Part shown: in pieces, positions 13,691 to 28,060 of the stretch
Layout of the letters: the number at the start of each line of letters is the position of its first letter
Numbering within the stretch: the stretch's first letter is position 1
Assembly: GCA_963932465.1 (NCBI GenBank)
Contig: OZ010788.1
Span: 199,642,559-199,706,558 of the forward strand
Direction of reading: 5' to 3'
Length of the DNA: 64,000 nucleotides
Source: Maratus speciosus
Taxonomy: Eukaryota; Arthropoda; Arachnida; Araneae; Salticidae
Translations under genes and position numbers: made by a program
Notes under the pieces: model-generated
Databases searched by the model: none
What the model was told of the DNA's origin: nothing
What the model saw: the letters and a program-made list of their open reading frames with translations, nothing else

Positions 13691-16600
13691 AGAAGTGTCA
13701 CCCTCATTTTTAGCAGACCGGAATATAAGTACTGAATAAAGAACTTTACATAAATACGTGATTTATGCGAGAATTAGTGGTAAGGACCATCAAGTTTTGG
13801 AAAAATTTGAATTTCTTTGTTAATTAAAATTATTGAGATTCAATACATAAGAATTTTTAAAAAGCCAAATGAACAATATCGCATTGTGACAATATTTTTT
13901 TTTTTCATCTTATAAAAAAGAAAAAAACTTGCAATGTATCAAATAATTAACAGAAATTTATTGTAACTTTTAACATTTCAAAGTTTCTAATGATTTAAGC
14001 TTACAAAACTGAAAAAAAAGAATAATAATAACCTTTTACGTGTACCTTTTGTTCAAACTTTTGTTTCTGATGGCCAGTATCCAACTGACAGATATTCTGA
14101 TTGTCTGGAAGAAATTAATTCCTGTACCATTGCTGAATTCATTACTATTCGTGTCAATTTTTGACAATATTCGATGGGCCTTTTTTTCAACCAACTTGCA
14201 TACGCGACACTTAATATCCAACTGTCAGATATTGTCATCATTCGTTTACTATTGTTGGAAAAAATGTTATTGGTGCTATTTTTATACTTTTGTTGACCTG
14301 GATATGTTTGTTGATCTTGTTAACATTAATGTGACGATTATTTCGCTTTATTTTAACCTACACAAATATTGTTAAATCATCGTTATGAGGAATGATTGAA
14401 AGACTCATACTGTAACTACTAAATATAGAATTCTATATACAGCAGATCTGTGAGAGTTATTGTGGCAATTATTGAGAGTTATTATTGGTGTGAATTTTGG
14501 CCAATTTTTGTGGGCGACAAACTTCCGTTTGTGACTCTCAATCTGCAACTGACAAATATTCTAAACCCTATTCTAAGTCATATCCAGTATAATCCATATT
14601 CATAAGTATTCTAAGTCGCATCATTCCTGTACTTTTGTTGAAAACAATATTATTAGTAACATTTATGATGTATAATCATATATTGATGACTAATATACTC
14701 AAAATCAATGTTTATTCCTAAATTACAGTCCGTTAATTTATTTCTGCTCTCATAAATCTTAAAATCGATTCATTTACTGGCTCATATAACTTAATTTCTA
14801 TCTCATCTAAAAAGCTCTCTTTCATAATAATATTATTTTCTGACAAAATAAAAACTTTAGCTAAAGTACTTTCCTTTTGCATAACGTTAATCTTTGCATA
14901 TTGTTTGATAGAAATTTAACAGCTGTCAGTAGATAGTCGAAGTAACAAAAAGTAAATAAATTACCAAAAATTTATTACTTATTTCATACAATCATCATAA
15001 AACACTTTTTCATCCGTTATCTATTGCCAGATTCACGTCATTAGATCTGAATTATATATGTAGTAAGACTAGCAGATTTTTTAAGTTGAAAAAAGAAAAA
15101 AGGATTCGTGGTTCGATAGGAGGTATTTCTAAAGGATTTGGCTGCTGACACTTATACGCTTAGGATGCAAGAATTTTGTGTGCGCGTTAGGGGGATTACC
15201 TACCCGTTTGCTATGGATACCATATTAAACTGTTGTTTGTGAATGACTTTGTGCATTATTTTGTGCTGACTTCAGAATTTCCGTATGAGAACTTATGGTT
15301 TCTGCGAGATGCTATGCAATAGTACTATAATCGGGCCTTTTATTATCTTTTCACATATCTGGAAAATATCCCTCTACAAAATCTTCATGACAACATTTTT
15401 ACATGATCGTTGACCAGAGTGTATTTTTTGACATCGTATTTCTACTATCGTTGACATTAATGTGATTGTTATTTTGCATTATTATAACTTGCACACAAAT
15501 ATTGTTATATCACCTTTATGACTATTGATTGAAAGACTGGATCTACGTTGTATCAGGGGGCTGCATAACACAATTAAACAGTGCAATTTTGTTTTTAAAC
15601 AATCACGAAAACTATACAAGAGAAAATGAAAAAAATTCCAATCTTTATACCTACAAAACTATGGCTTAAAACTCTTTTAGGAGCAATTTTTCTTCAAACT
15701 TATATTTCTGAAGTCCAATGTTCAACTGAGATCCGAGGCCATCCGAAAGAAACTTCATCATTCTTGTACATTTTTTGAACTGTATATAAAAGGTGCCTAA
15801 TTTTAACCATTTGTTGATTTGAATGTTATTTTACCAATGTTGACCTGAACTTGACTGCTATTTTGCATTATTTTGACTTGCACACAAATATTTTTATACC
15901 ATCGTTATGACTATTGGTTGAAAGGCTGGTTCTACCTTGGAGCAGGGGGCTGCTTAACTCAAATAATCAAAGTGATTTTAAACAATTACGAAAATTATAT
16001 AAGAGAAAATGAAAAAAATCCAGTTTTTATGTCTGCAAAACTATGATTTAAAACTTACCTCTTAGGAGCAACTTTTCTGCAAAATTTCTGATGTCCAGTG
16101 TTCAACTGAGATATATTCTGGCCATCCGAAAGAAATTTCATCATTCTTGTACAATTTTTGAACTCTATATAACAGTTGACTAATTTTAACCATTTATTGA
16201 TATGAATGTTATTTTACCAATGTTGACCTGAACTTGATTGCTATTTTGCATTATTTTGACTAGCACGCAAATATTGTTATAGCATCGTTATGACTATTGA
16301 TTGAAAGACTGGTTTTAAGTTTAGCATGGGATTGCATATCTCAATTAAACGAAATGCAATTTTGATTTTAAAGGAACACGAAAATTATAAAAGATAAAAT
16401 GAATAAAATCCTGTCTTTGTACCTCCAAAACTATGATTTAAAACTTGCATTCTAGGAGCAACTTTCTGGAAACTTAAATTTCTGAGTTCCAGTGTTCAAC
16501 TGAGATATGTTCTGGCCATCCGAAAGAAACGTCATCATTCTTGTACAATTTTTGAATTACATATAACAGGCGACTAGTCTTTACCATTTGTTGATATGAA

Positions 16601-17520
16601 TGTTATTTTACCATTGTTGACCTGAACTTGATTGTTATTTTGCATTATTTTGACTTGCACTCAAACATTGTTACATCATCGTTATAGCTATTGATTAAAA
16701 GGCTGGACCTATAGCTATTGATGTTAATACCTTGTAACAGGGGACCACATAACTCAATTAAACATACACAAGAAATAAAAGAAAAAATACCAGTTTTGTT
16801 GAATTTAATGTGAATATTTTAAATTAAACACATATATAGTTACATTATCGTTATGAGGATTTATTGGTATCGCTTTGTAATAGGGGGCGGCATAGCCCAA
16901 TTAAACAAAATGCAATTCTGTGCGAAATATTTTTAACAATCACGAAAATGATATTCGAAACAATTCAAAAAAAAAAAAAACCAGTATCATTACACATTCC
17001 AGGATTTCATAATAGAAACTTTTTCCAGATTTTATCGCAGAGTTTCTGGCATCAAAGAAATCTGATATTTTTGTCTCCGAAATACTTCAATAATCAGTAT
17101 TTACTACTTCTATTCCTTTCTGTTAAAACTGAGTTTGTCACTTCAAAAACTACTTTTAAAATAAATAACAACTTAACGAAACAAAATAATTCCATCGTTA
17201 ACGAATTAAGTCAAACAAAACCGGAAAATTTTACATTGTTTCCAGTATCATTTTCGTGTTTGTTTAAGATATTTCGCAGAAAATCGCACTTTGTTTAATT
17301 GGGTTATGCTGTCGCTTGATACGAAGTAATACCAGTCTTTAAATCAATCCTCATAAAGATGATGTAATAAAATTTGTGCGCAAATTAAAATAATGCAAAA
17401 TAATAAACACGTTAATGTGATCATAGCCATATGTAAATAAAATATTTTGTTTTACATTCTTATACAGCATATATTTATACTAAACCGGAAGGAGGCAGCA
17501 CAGACAATCATTTTACAATC
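13691..17520. repeat. Diverged AT-rich tandem satellite, ~390 bp monomers
   Basis: The monomers share ATTTTGCATTATTTTGACTTG, CACACAAATATTGTTACATC and GACTATTGATTGAAAGACTG phrases with the ~525 bp array to the left, so they belong to one superfamily. Landmark spacing at 15519, 15907, 16289 and 16681 is about 382-392 bp. A 144-codon plus frame at 16864-17298 lies across monomer sequence. Shorter or broken versions of it occur in later copies (18457, 20895, 22474, 24934, 27415), so it is a repeat-borne chance frame and not a gene. Confidence 0.82.
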
Positions 17521-20500
17521 ATTTTAAGACAATCAATTATTGGTAACATTTATGACGTATAATCATATATTGATGATTAATATACTCAAAATCAATGTTT
17601 ATTCATAAATTACAGTGCGTTAATTTATTTCTGCTCTCATAAATCTTAAAATCGATTCATTTACTGGCTCATATAACTTAATTTCTATCTCATCTAAAAA
17701 GCTCTCTTTCATAATAATATTATTTCCTGACAAAAATAAACCTTTAGCTAAAGTACTTTGCTTTTGCATATCGTTAATCTTTGCATAATGTTTGATAGAA
17801 ATTAAACAGCTGTCATTAGATAGTCTAAATAATAACAAGTAAATAAATTACCGAAAGATTTAGTACTTAATTCATACAATCATTATGAAAATTTTTTTTC
17901 ATCTGTTATAGGGGACTGCTTAACTCAATTAAATGTGCAATTTTCTTTTTAAACAATCACGAAAATTATACAAGAGAAAATGAAAAATATTCCAATCTTT
18001 ATACTTACAAAACTATGACTTAAATCTCTTTTAGGAGCAACTTTCCTACAAACTTATATTTCTGATGTCCAGTGTTCAACTGAGATATATTCTGGCCATA
18101 CAAAAGAAACGTCATCATTCTTGTACAATTTTTGAACTATATATAACAGGCGACTATTTTTTACCATTTATTGATATGAATGTTATTTTACCATTGTTGA
18201 CCTGAACTTGATTGTTATTTTGCATTATTTTGACTTACACACAAATATTGTTACATCATCGTAATAGCTGTGATTGAAAGACTGGACCTATAGCTATTGA
18301 TGGAAAGACCTTGTAACAGGAGTACCGCATAACTTAATTGAACGTATACAAGAAAGAAATGAAAAAAAATCAGTTTTGTGGACTTTAATGTGACTATTAT
18401 TTTAAATTATTTTAAATTAAAGACATATATAGTTACATCATCGTTGCGAGGATTTATTGGTATCGCTTTATAATAGGGGGCAGCATAATCCAATTAAACA
18501 AAATGCAATTTTGTGTGAAATATTTTTAACAATCACGAAAATGATTTTCGCAACAATTTTATCACAGAGTTTCTGGCATCAAAGAAAGCTAATATTTTTG
18601 TCTCCGGAATATTTCAATAATCAATATTTACTACTTCTACTCCTTTGTGTTAAAACTGAGTTCGTCATTTCTAAAACTAGTATTAAAATAAATAACATTT
18701 AAACGAAACAAAATAATTCCCTCGTTAATGAATTAAGTCAAACAAGACTCGAATTTTTCATTGTTTCCAGTATCATTTTCGTGTTTGTTTAAGATATTTT
18801 GCACAAAATCGCACTTTGTACAATTGGGTTATGCTGTCGCTTGTTACGAAGTAATAGCAGTCTTTAAATCAATCCTCATAAAGATGGTGTAATAAAATTT
18901 ATACGCAAATTAAAATAATGCAAAATAATAATCACGTTATTGTGATCGTAGCCATACGTAAATCAAATATTTTGTGTTACATTCTTAGCATATTTATACT
19001 AAACCAGAATACTAAACTATACTGCACCTCATCGTGGTGAAGTCTGAAATTCCAGAATTATAGTTAAAATTAAATTCGCATATTAAAATTATTAGAGTTG
19101 TAAGATTCAAGTTTTGGGAAAATATGCATTTCTTTGTTCTTTAAATTATTGAGATTAAATAATAAGAATTTTTAAAAGGCTAAATGAACAATATTTCATT
19201 GTGACAATATTTAAAAAAAAATCTTTCAATGTTTCAAATAATTAACAGAATATTTTTCTAACTTTTAACAATTCAAAAGTTTCTAATGCCTTTAAGCTTA
19301 CAAAACTGCAAAAAAAAAAAAAAAATAAATAAATAAATAATAATAATAACCTTTTACGTGTACCTTTTGTTCAAACTTTTATTTCTGACGGCCAGTATGC
19401 AACTGACAGATATTCCGATTGTCTGAAAGAAATTTCATAATTCATGTACTATTACTGAATTCATTATTATTCGGGTCAATTTTTTTACAATTTTCGATGG
19501 TCCCTTTTTTCGCCCAACTTGCATACATGACGCTCAATATCCAACTGTCAGATATTGTCATCCTTCTTGTAATATTGTTGTTAAAAATGGTAATTGTGCC
19601 ATTTTTATACTTCTGTTGACCTGGATGTGTTTGTTCACATTGTTGACAATAATGTGACTATTATTTTGCTTTATTTTAACCTTCACACAAATATTGTTAA
19701 ATCGTCGTTATGAGGATTGATTGAAAGACTGGTACTGTAACTACTAAATATAGAACTCTTACACATACACATACAGAATATACACATACAGATCTGTAAA
19801 AGTTATTCTGTCAAGAATCGTCAAGTTTTAGGAAAATATGCATATATTTATTAAATTAAAACTAACCTTTTAGAAACACCTTTTTTTAAACATTTATTTC
19901 TGATGCCCAGGGTCCAACAACCAGATATTCCGATCGACTTATGGAAGCGGCATAATTCTTGCGTTATTGCTGAACTCATTAGTATTGGTGTGAATTTTTG
20001 ATCATTTTTGTCGGCTCTTTTTTCGCGATACTTCAGTGTGTGACGCTCTAACTGACAAATATTCTAACACAGAAGAAGACTCATCATTATTGTATTTTTG
20101 TTGAACAAAGTATTAATGGTAACATTTTTACATCATTGTTGACCTGAGTGTGTTTGTTGACATTGTAATTGTGCCATTGTTGAAATTAATGAGATTGTTA
20201 TTTTGCATTATTTTAACTTGCACACAAATATTGTTATGTCATCGTTATGACTATTGATTGAAAAACTGGTTCTACGTTGTAGCAGGGGACGGCATAACTC
20301 AATTAAACAGTGAAATTTTGTTTCTAAACAATCACGAAAATGATGCAAGGGAAATGACCCAAGCCACCGGTGGCTGACGTGGCGCTTAACGTATTAAGCA
20401 AAGTGATTTTAAACGATCACGAAAATTATAAAAGATAAAATTAATAAAATCCCGTCTTTATACCTTCAAAACTATGACTTAAAACTTATCTTTTTGGAGA

Positions 20501-21537
20501 AACATTTCTGCAAACTTATATTCCTGAGTTCCAGTGTTCAACTGAGCTATATGATGGCCATCCGAAAGAAACGTCATCATACTTGTAAAATTTTTAACTA
20601 TATATAACAGGTGACTAATTTTAACCATTTGTTTATATGAATGTTATATTACCATTGTTGACCTCAAATTGATTGTTATTTTGCATTATTTTGACTTACA
20701 CACAAATATTGTTACATCATCGTTATAGCTATTGATTGAATGACTGGTTCTACCTTGTAACAGGTTACCGCATAACTCAAACATATACAACAAAGTAATG
20801 AAAAAATTCCTGTTCTGTTGACTTTTAAAAACTATTATTTTAAATTATTTTAATTTAAGCACATATATAGTTACATCATCGTTATGAGGATTTATTGCTA
20901 TCCCTTTATAATAGAGAGCAGCATAACCCAATTAAACAAAATGCAATTTTTTTGCGAAATATTTTCAACTATCACGAAAATGGTATTGAAACAACTCCAA
21001 AAAATTCCAGGATCATTGCACATTCCATGATTTTAGAATATCAACTTTTCCCAGATTTTATCGCAGAGTTTCTGGCATCAAAGAAAGCTAATATTTTTGT
21101 CTCCGGAATACTTCAGTAATCAATATATACTACTTCTACTCCCTTCTGTTAAAACTGAGTTTGTAACTTCTAAAAGTAGTATTAAAATAAATATCAACTT
21201 AACGAAACAAAATATTTCCATCGTTATTGAATTAAGCCATACAAGAATGGAATTTTTCATTGTTTCCAGAATCTTTTTCTTCTTTGTTTAAGATATTTTG
21301 CACAAAATCGCACTTTGTTTAATTGGGTTATGCTGTCGCTTGTTACGAAGCCAGTCTTTAAATCAATCCTCATAAAGATGATGTCATAAAATTTGTGCGC
21401 AAATTAAAATAATGCAAAATAATAATCCCGTTAATGTGATCGTAGCCATATGTAAATCAAATATTTTGTGTTACATTCTTATACAGCATGTTTATACTAC
21501 AGCGGAAAGCGGCAGCACAGACAATCATTTTACAATC
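17521..21537. repeat. Higher-order satellite block, copy 1 (~4.02 kb)
   Basis: The block starts at ATTTTAAGACAATCAATTAT and is followed by a near-identical copy beginning at 21538. It consists of an upstream part of about 1.5 kb (17521-19010) and a downstream part of about 2.5 kb (19020-21520). The minus-strand 72-codon frame at 17620-17838 recurs at 21637-21855 with few changes, which mostly reflects recent duplication. A short GC-rich islet with the palindrome AGCCACCGGTGGCT sits at 20362-20375. Confidence 0.88.
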
Positions 21538-24500
21538 ATTTTAAGACAATCAATTATTGGTAACATTTATGACGTATAATCATATATTGATGATTAATAT
21601 ACTCAAAATCAATGTTTATTCATAAATTACAGTGCGTTAATTTATTTCTGCTCTTATAAATCTGAAAATCGATTCATTTACTGGCTCATATAACTTAATT
21701 TCTATCTCATCTAAAAAGCTCTCTTTCATAATAATATTATTTCCTGACAAAAATAAACCTTTAGCTAAAGTACTTTGCTTTTGCATATCGTTAATCTTTG
21801 CATAATGTTTGATAGAAATTAAACAGCTGTCAGTAGATAGTCTAAATAATAACAAGTAAATAAATTACCGAAAGATTTAGTACTTAATTCATACAATCAT
21901 TATGAAAAATTTTTTTCATCTGTTATAGGGGACTGCTTAACTCAATTAAATGTGCAATTTTCTTTTTAAACAATCACGAAAATTATACAAGAGAAAATGA
22001 AAAATATTCCAATCTTTATACCTACAAAACTATGACTTAAATCTCTTTTAGGAGCAACTTTCCTACAAACTTATATTTCTGATGTCCAGTGTTCAACTGA
22101 GATATATTCTGGCCATCCGAAAGAAACTTCATCATTCTTGTACAATTTTTGAACTATATATAACAGGCGACTATTTTTTACCATTTATTGATATGAATGT
22201 TATTTTACCATTGTTGACCTGAACTTGATTGTTATTTTGCATTATTTTGACTTACACACAAATATTGTTACATCATCGTAATAGCTGTGATTGAAAGACT
22301 GGACCTATAGCTATTGATGGAAAGACCTTGTAACAGGAGTACCGCATAACTCAATTGAACATATACAAGAAAGAAATGAAAAAAATTCAGTTTTGTGGAC
22401 TTTAATGTGACTATTATTTTAAATTATTTTAAATTAAAGACATATATAGTTACATCATCGTTGCGAGGATTAATTGGTATCGCTTTATAATAGGGGGCGG
22501 CATAATCCAATTAAACAAAATGCATTTTTGTGCGAAATATTTTTAACAATCACGAAAATGATTTTCGCAACAATTTTATCACAGAGTTTCTGGCATCAAA
22601 GAAAGCTAATATTTTTGTCTCCGGAATACTTCAATAATCAATATTTACTACTTCTACTCCTTTGTGTTAAAACTGAGTTCGTCATTTCTAAAACTAGTAT
22701 TAAAATAAATAACATTTAAACGAAACAAAATAATTCCCTCGTTAATGAATTAAGTCAAACAAGACTCGAATTTTTCATTGTTTCCAGTATCATTTTCGTG
22801 TTTGTTTAAGATATTTCACACAAAATCGCACTTTGTATAATTGGGTTATGCTGTCGCTTGTTACGAAGTAATAGCAGTCTTTAAATCAATCCTCATAAAG
22901 ATAGTGTAATAAAATTTATACGCAAATTACAATAATGCAAAATAATAATCACGTTATTGTGATCGTAGCCATATGTAAATCAAATATTTTGTGTTACATT
23001 CTTAGCATATTTATACTAAACCAGAAGGCCGGAGCACAGAAATCACCTCATCATGGTGAAGTCTTAAATTCCAGAATTATAGTTAAAATTAAATTCGCAT
23101 ATTAAAATTATTAGAGTTGTAAGATTAAAGTTTTGGGAAAATATGCATTTCTTTGTTCTTTAAATTATTGAGATTAAATAATAAGAATTTTTAAAAGGCT
23201 AAATGAACAATATTTCATTATGACAATATTAAAAAAAAAATCTTTCCATGTTTCAAATAATTAACAGAATATTTTTGTAACTTTTAACAATTCAAATGTT
23301 TCTAATGCCTTTAAGCTTACAAAACTGCAAAAAAAAAAAAAAAAAAATAAAAAAAAAAAAATAAAATAAAAAATAATAATAATAACCTTTTTCGTGTACC
23401 TTTTTTTCCAACTTTTATTTCTGACGGCCAGTATGCAACTGACAGATATTCCGATTGTCTGAAAGAAATTTCATAATTCATGTACTATTACTGAATTCAT
23501 TATTTTTCGGGTCAATTTTTTTACAATTTTCGATGGTCCCTTTTTTCGCCCAACTTGCATACATGACGCTCAATATCCAACTGTCAGATATTGTCATCCT
23601 TCTTGTAATATTGTTGTAAAAAATGGTAATTGTGCCATTTTTATACTTCTGTTGACCTGGATGTGTTTGTTCACATTGTTGACAATAATGTGACTATTAT
23701 TTTGCTTTATTTTAACCTTCACACAAATATTGTTAAATCATCGTTATGAGGATTGATTGAAAGACTGGTACTGTAACTATTAAATATAGAACTCTTACAC
23801 ATACACATACAGAATATACACATACAGCGGATCTGTGAAAGTTATTCTGTCAAGAATCGTCAAGTTTTAGGAAAATATGCATATATTTATTAAATTAAAA
23901 CTAACCTTTTAGAAACACCTTTTTTTAAACATTTATTTCTGATGCCCAGGGTCCAACTCACAGATATTCCGATCGACTTACGGAAGCGGCATAATTCTTG
24001 CGTTATTGCTGAACTCATTAGTATTGGTGTGAATTTTTGACCATTTTTGTCGGCTCTTTTTTCGCGATACTTCAGTGTGTGACGCTTTAACTGACAAATA
24101 TTCTAACACAGAAGAAGACTCATCATTATTGTATTTTTGTTGAACAAAGTATTAATGGTAACATTTTTACATCATTGTTGACCTGAGTGTGTTTGTTGAC
24201 ATTGTAATTGTGCCATTGTTGAAATTAATGTGATTGTTATTTTGCATTATTTTAACTTGCACACAAATATTATTATGTCATCGTTATGACTATTGATTGA
24301 AAAACTGGTTCTACGTTGTAGCAGGGGACGGCATAACTCAATTAAACAGTGAAATTTTGTTTCTAAACAATCACGAAAATGATGCAAGGGAAATGACGCA
24401 AGCCACCGGTGGCTGACGTGGCGCTTAACGTATTAAGCAAAGTGATTTTAAACGATCACGAAAATTATACAAGATAAAATTAATAAAATCCCGTCTTTAT

Positions 24501-25555
24501 ACCTTCAAAACTATGACTTAAAACTTATCTTTTTGGAGAAACATTTCTGCAAACTTATATTCCTGAGTTCCAGTGTTCAACTGAGCTATATGATGGCCAT
24601 CCGAAAGAAACGTCATCATACTTGTAAAATTTTTTAACTATATATAACAGGTGACTAATTTTAACCATTTGTTTATATGAATGTTATATTACCATTGTTG
24701 ACCTCAAATTGATTGTTATTTTGCATTATTTTGACTTACACACAAATATTGTTACATCATCGTTATAGCTTTGATTGAATGACTGGTTCTACCTTGTAAC
24801 AGGTTACCGCATAACTCAAACATATACAACAAAGTAATGAAAAAATTCCAGTTCTGTTGACTTTTAAAAACTATTATTTTAAATTATTTTAATTTAAGCA
24901 CATATATAGTTACATCATCGTTATGAGGATTTATTGCTATCCCTTTATAATAGAGAGCAGCATAACCCAATTAAACAAAATGTAATTTTTTTGCGAAATA
25001 TTTTAAACTATCACGAAAATGATATTGAAACAATTAAAAAAAAATCCAGGATCATTGCACATTCCATGATTTTAGAATATCAACTTTTCCCAGATTTTAT
25101 CGCAGAGTTTCTGGCATCAAAGAAAGCTAATATTTTTGTCTCCGGAATACTTCAGTAATCAATATATACTACTTCTACTCCCTTCTGTTAAAACTGAGTT
25201 TGTAACTTCTAAAAGTAGTATTAAAATAAATATCAACTTAACGAAACAAAATATTTCCATCGTTATTGAATTAAGCCATACAAGAATGGAATTTTTCATT
25301 GTTTCCAGAATCTTTTTCTTCTTTGTTTAAGATATTTTGCACAAAATCGCACTTTGTTTAATTGGGTTATGCTGTCGCTTGTTACGAAGTAATACCAGTC
25401 TTTAAATCAATCCCCATAAAGATGATGTAATAAAATTTGTGCGCAAATTAAAATAATGCAAAATAATAATCCCGTTAATGTGATCGTAGCCATATGTAAA
25501 TCAAATATTTTGTGTTACATTCTTATACAGCATGTTTATACTCCAGCGGAAAGCG
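21538..25555. repeat. Higher-order satellite block, copy 2 (~4.02 kb)
   Basis: This matches 17521-21537 along its length, with scattered substitutions and small indels (for example a longer A-rich run near 23330-23370). The GC-rich palindrome is kept at 24401-24414. The similarity is far higher than between neighbouring ~390 bp monomers, so the 4 kb block was duplicated as a unit well after the monomers had diverged. Confidence 0.88.
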
Positions 25556-25872
25556 GCAGCACAGACAATCATCACCTCATCGTGTTGTAGGCTGAAATTC
25601 CAGAATTAGTTAAAATTCTATTCGCATGTTAAAATTATTAGAGTTGTAATAATCAAGTTTTAGAAAAATATGCATTTCTTTGTTAATTAAAATTATTGAG
25701 ATTAAATAATAAGAATTTTTAAAAAGCCAATAAAACGATATTGCATTGTTACAATATTTCTTTTCAAAAAAAAAAAAAAAAAAGTCTTACAATGTTTCAA
25801 ATAATAAACAGAAATTTATTGTTACTTTTAACAATTCTAAAGTTTCTAATGTCATTAAGCTTACAAAACTAC

Positions 25873-25908
<36 letters not shown>

Positions 25909-28060
25909 CATTTGCGTGTACCTTTTTTTTCAAACTTTTATTTCTGATGGCCAGTATCCAACTGACAGATATTCCGATTGTCTGAAAGAAATCTCATAAT
26001 TCCTGTACTATTGCTGAATTCATTATTATTCGTGTCAATTTTTGACAATTTTTGATGGGCCCTTTTTTCGCCCAACTTGCTACGCGACGCTCAATATCAA
26101 CTGTCAGATATTGTCATCCTTCTTGTAATATTGTTGAAAAAAATGTTTATTGTGCCTTTTTTATACCTTTGTTGACTTGGATGTGTTTGTTGATATTGTT
26201 GACATTAATGTGATTATTATTTTGCTTTATTTTAACCTTCACACAAATATTGTTACATCATCGTTATGAGAATTGATTGAAAAACTGGTACTGTAACTAC
26301 TAAATATAGAACTCTATATAAATACACATACAGCTGATCTGTGAAAGTTATTCTGTCAAGAATCGTCAAGTTTTGGGAAAATATGCATATATTTATTAAA
26401 TTAAAACTAACCTTTTAGAAACACCCTTTTTTTAAACATTTATTTCTGATGCCCAGGGTCCAACTCACAGATATTCCGATCGACTTACAGAAGCGGCATA
26501 ATTCTTGCGTTATTGCTGAACTCATTAGTATTGGTGTGAATTTTTGACCATTTTTGTCGGCTCTTTTTTCGCGATACTTCAGTGTGTGACGCTCTAACTG
26601 ACAAATATTCTAATACAGAAGAAGACTCATCATTATTGTATTTTTGTTGAACACAGTATTATTGGTAACATTTTTACATCATTGTTGACATGAGTGTGTT
26701 TGTTGACATTTTAATTGTGCCATTGTTGAAATTAATGTGATTGTTATTTTGCATTATTTTAAATTGCACACAAATATTGTTATGTCATCGTTATGACTAT
26801 TGATTGAAAAACTGGTTCTACGTTGTAGCAGGGGACTGCATAACTCAATTAAACAGTGAAATTTTGTTTCTAAACAATGACGAAAATGATGCAAGGGAAA
26901 TGACGCAAGCCACCGGTGGCTGACGTGGCGCTTAACGTATTAAGCAAAGTGATTTTAAACGATCACGAAAATTATACAAGATAAAATTAATAAAATCCAG
27001 TCTTTATACCTCCAAAACTATGACTTAAAACTTATCTTTTTGGAGAAACATTTCTGCAAACTTATATTCCTGAGTTCCAGTGTTCAACTGAGCTATTTGA
27101 TGGCCATCCGAAAGAAACGTCATCATACTTGTAAAATTTTTGAACTATATATAACAGGTGACTAATTTTAACCATTTGTTTATATGAATGTTATACTACC
27201 ATTGTTGACCTCAAATTGATTGTTATTTTGCATTATTTTGACTTACACACAAATATTGTTACATCATCGTTATAGCTATTGATTAAATGACTGGTTCTAC
27301 CTTGTAACAGGTTACCGCATAACTCAAACATATACAACAAAGAAATGAAAAAATTCCAGTTCTGTTGACTTTTAAAAACTATTATTTAAGCACATATATA
27401 GTTACATCATCGTTATGAGAATTTATTGGTATCTTTTTATAATAGAGGGCAGTATAACCCAATTAAACAAAATGCAATTTTTTTTTCGAAATATTTTCAA
27501 CTATCACGAAAATGATATTGAAACAATTCCAAAAAATTCCAGGATCATTGCACATTCCATGATTTTAGAATATCAACTTTTCCCAGATTTTATCGCAGAG
27601 TTTCTGGCATCAAAGAAAGCTAATATTTTTGTCTCTGGAATACTTCAGTAATCAATATATACTACTTCTACTCCCTTCTGTTAAAACTGAGTTTGTAACT
27701 TCTAAAAGTAGTATTAAAATAAATATCAACTTAACGAAACAAAATTTTTCCATCGTTAATGAATTAAGTCATACAAGAATGGAATTTTTCATTGTTTCCA
27801 GAATCTTTTTCTTGTTTGTTTAAGATATTTTGCACAAAATCGCACTTTGTTTAATTGGGTTATGCTGTCGCTTGTTACGAAGTAATACCAGTCTTTAAAT
27901 CAATCCTCATAAAGATGATGTAATAAAATTTGTGCGCAAATTAAAATAATTCAAAATAATAATCCCGTTAATGTGATCGTAGTCATATGTAAATCAAATA
28001 TTTTGTGTTACATTCTTATACAGCATATTTATACTACACCGGAAAGCGGCAGCACAGACA
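25556..28060. repeat. Higher-order satellite, extra 2.5 kb sub-block
   Basis: This corresponds to the downstream 2.5 kb part of the 4.02 kb block (compare 23040-25555), without the 1.5 kb part in between. It carries the third copy of the AGCCACCGGTGGCT islet at 26908-26921 and an (AAT)n microsatellite near 25873-25907. A 68-codon frame at 25741 encodes a run of asparagines only because it crosses that microsatellite. Confidence 0.83.

Noticed and set aside
16864..17298. 144-codon frame as a candidate gene
   Set aside because: It lies in satellite sequence; homologous stretches at 18457, 20895, 22474, 24934 and 27415 are shorter or frame-broken. No motif is recognisable.
25741..25947. Polyasparagine protein
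   Set aside because: The run is the translation of an (AAT)n microsatellite within satellite DNA.
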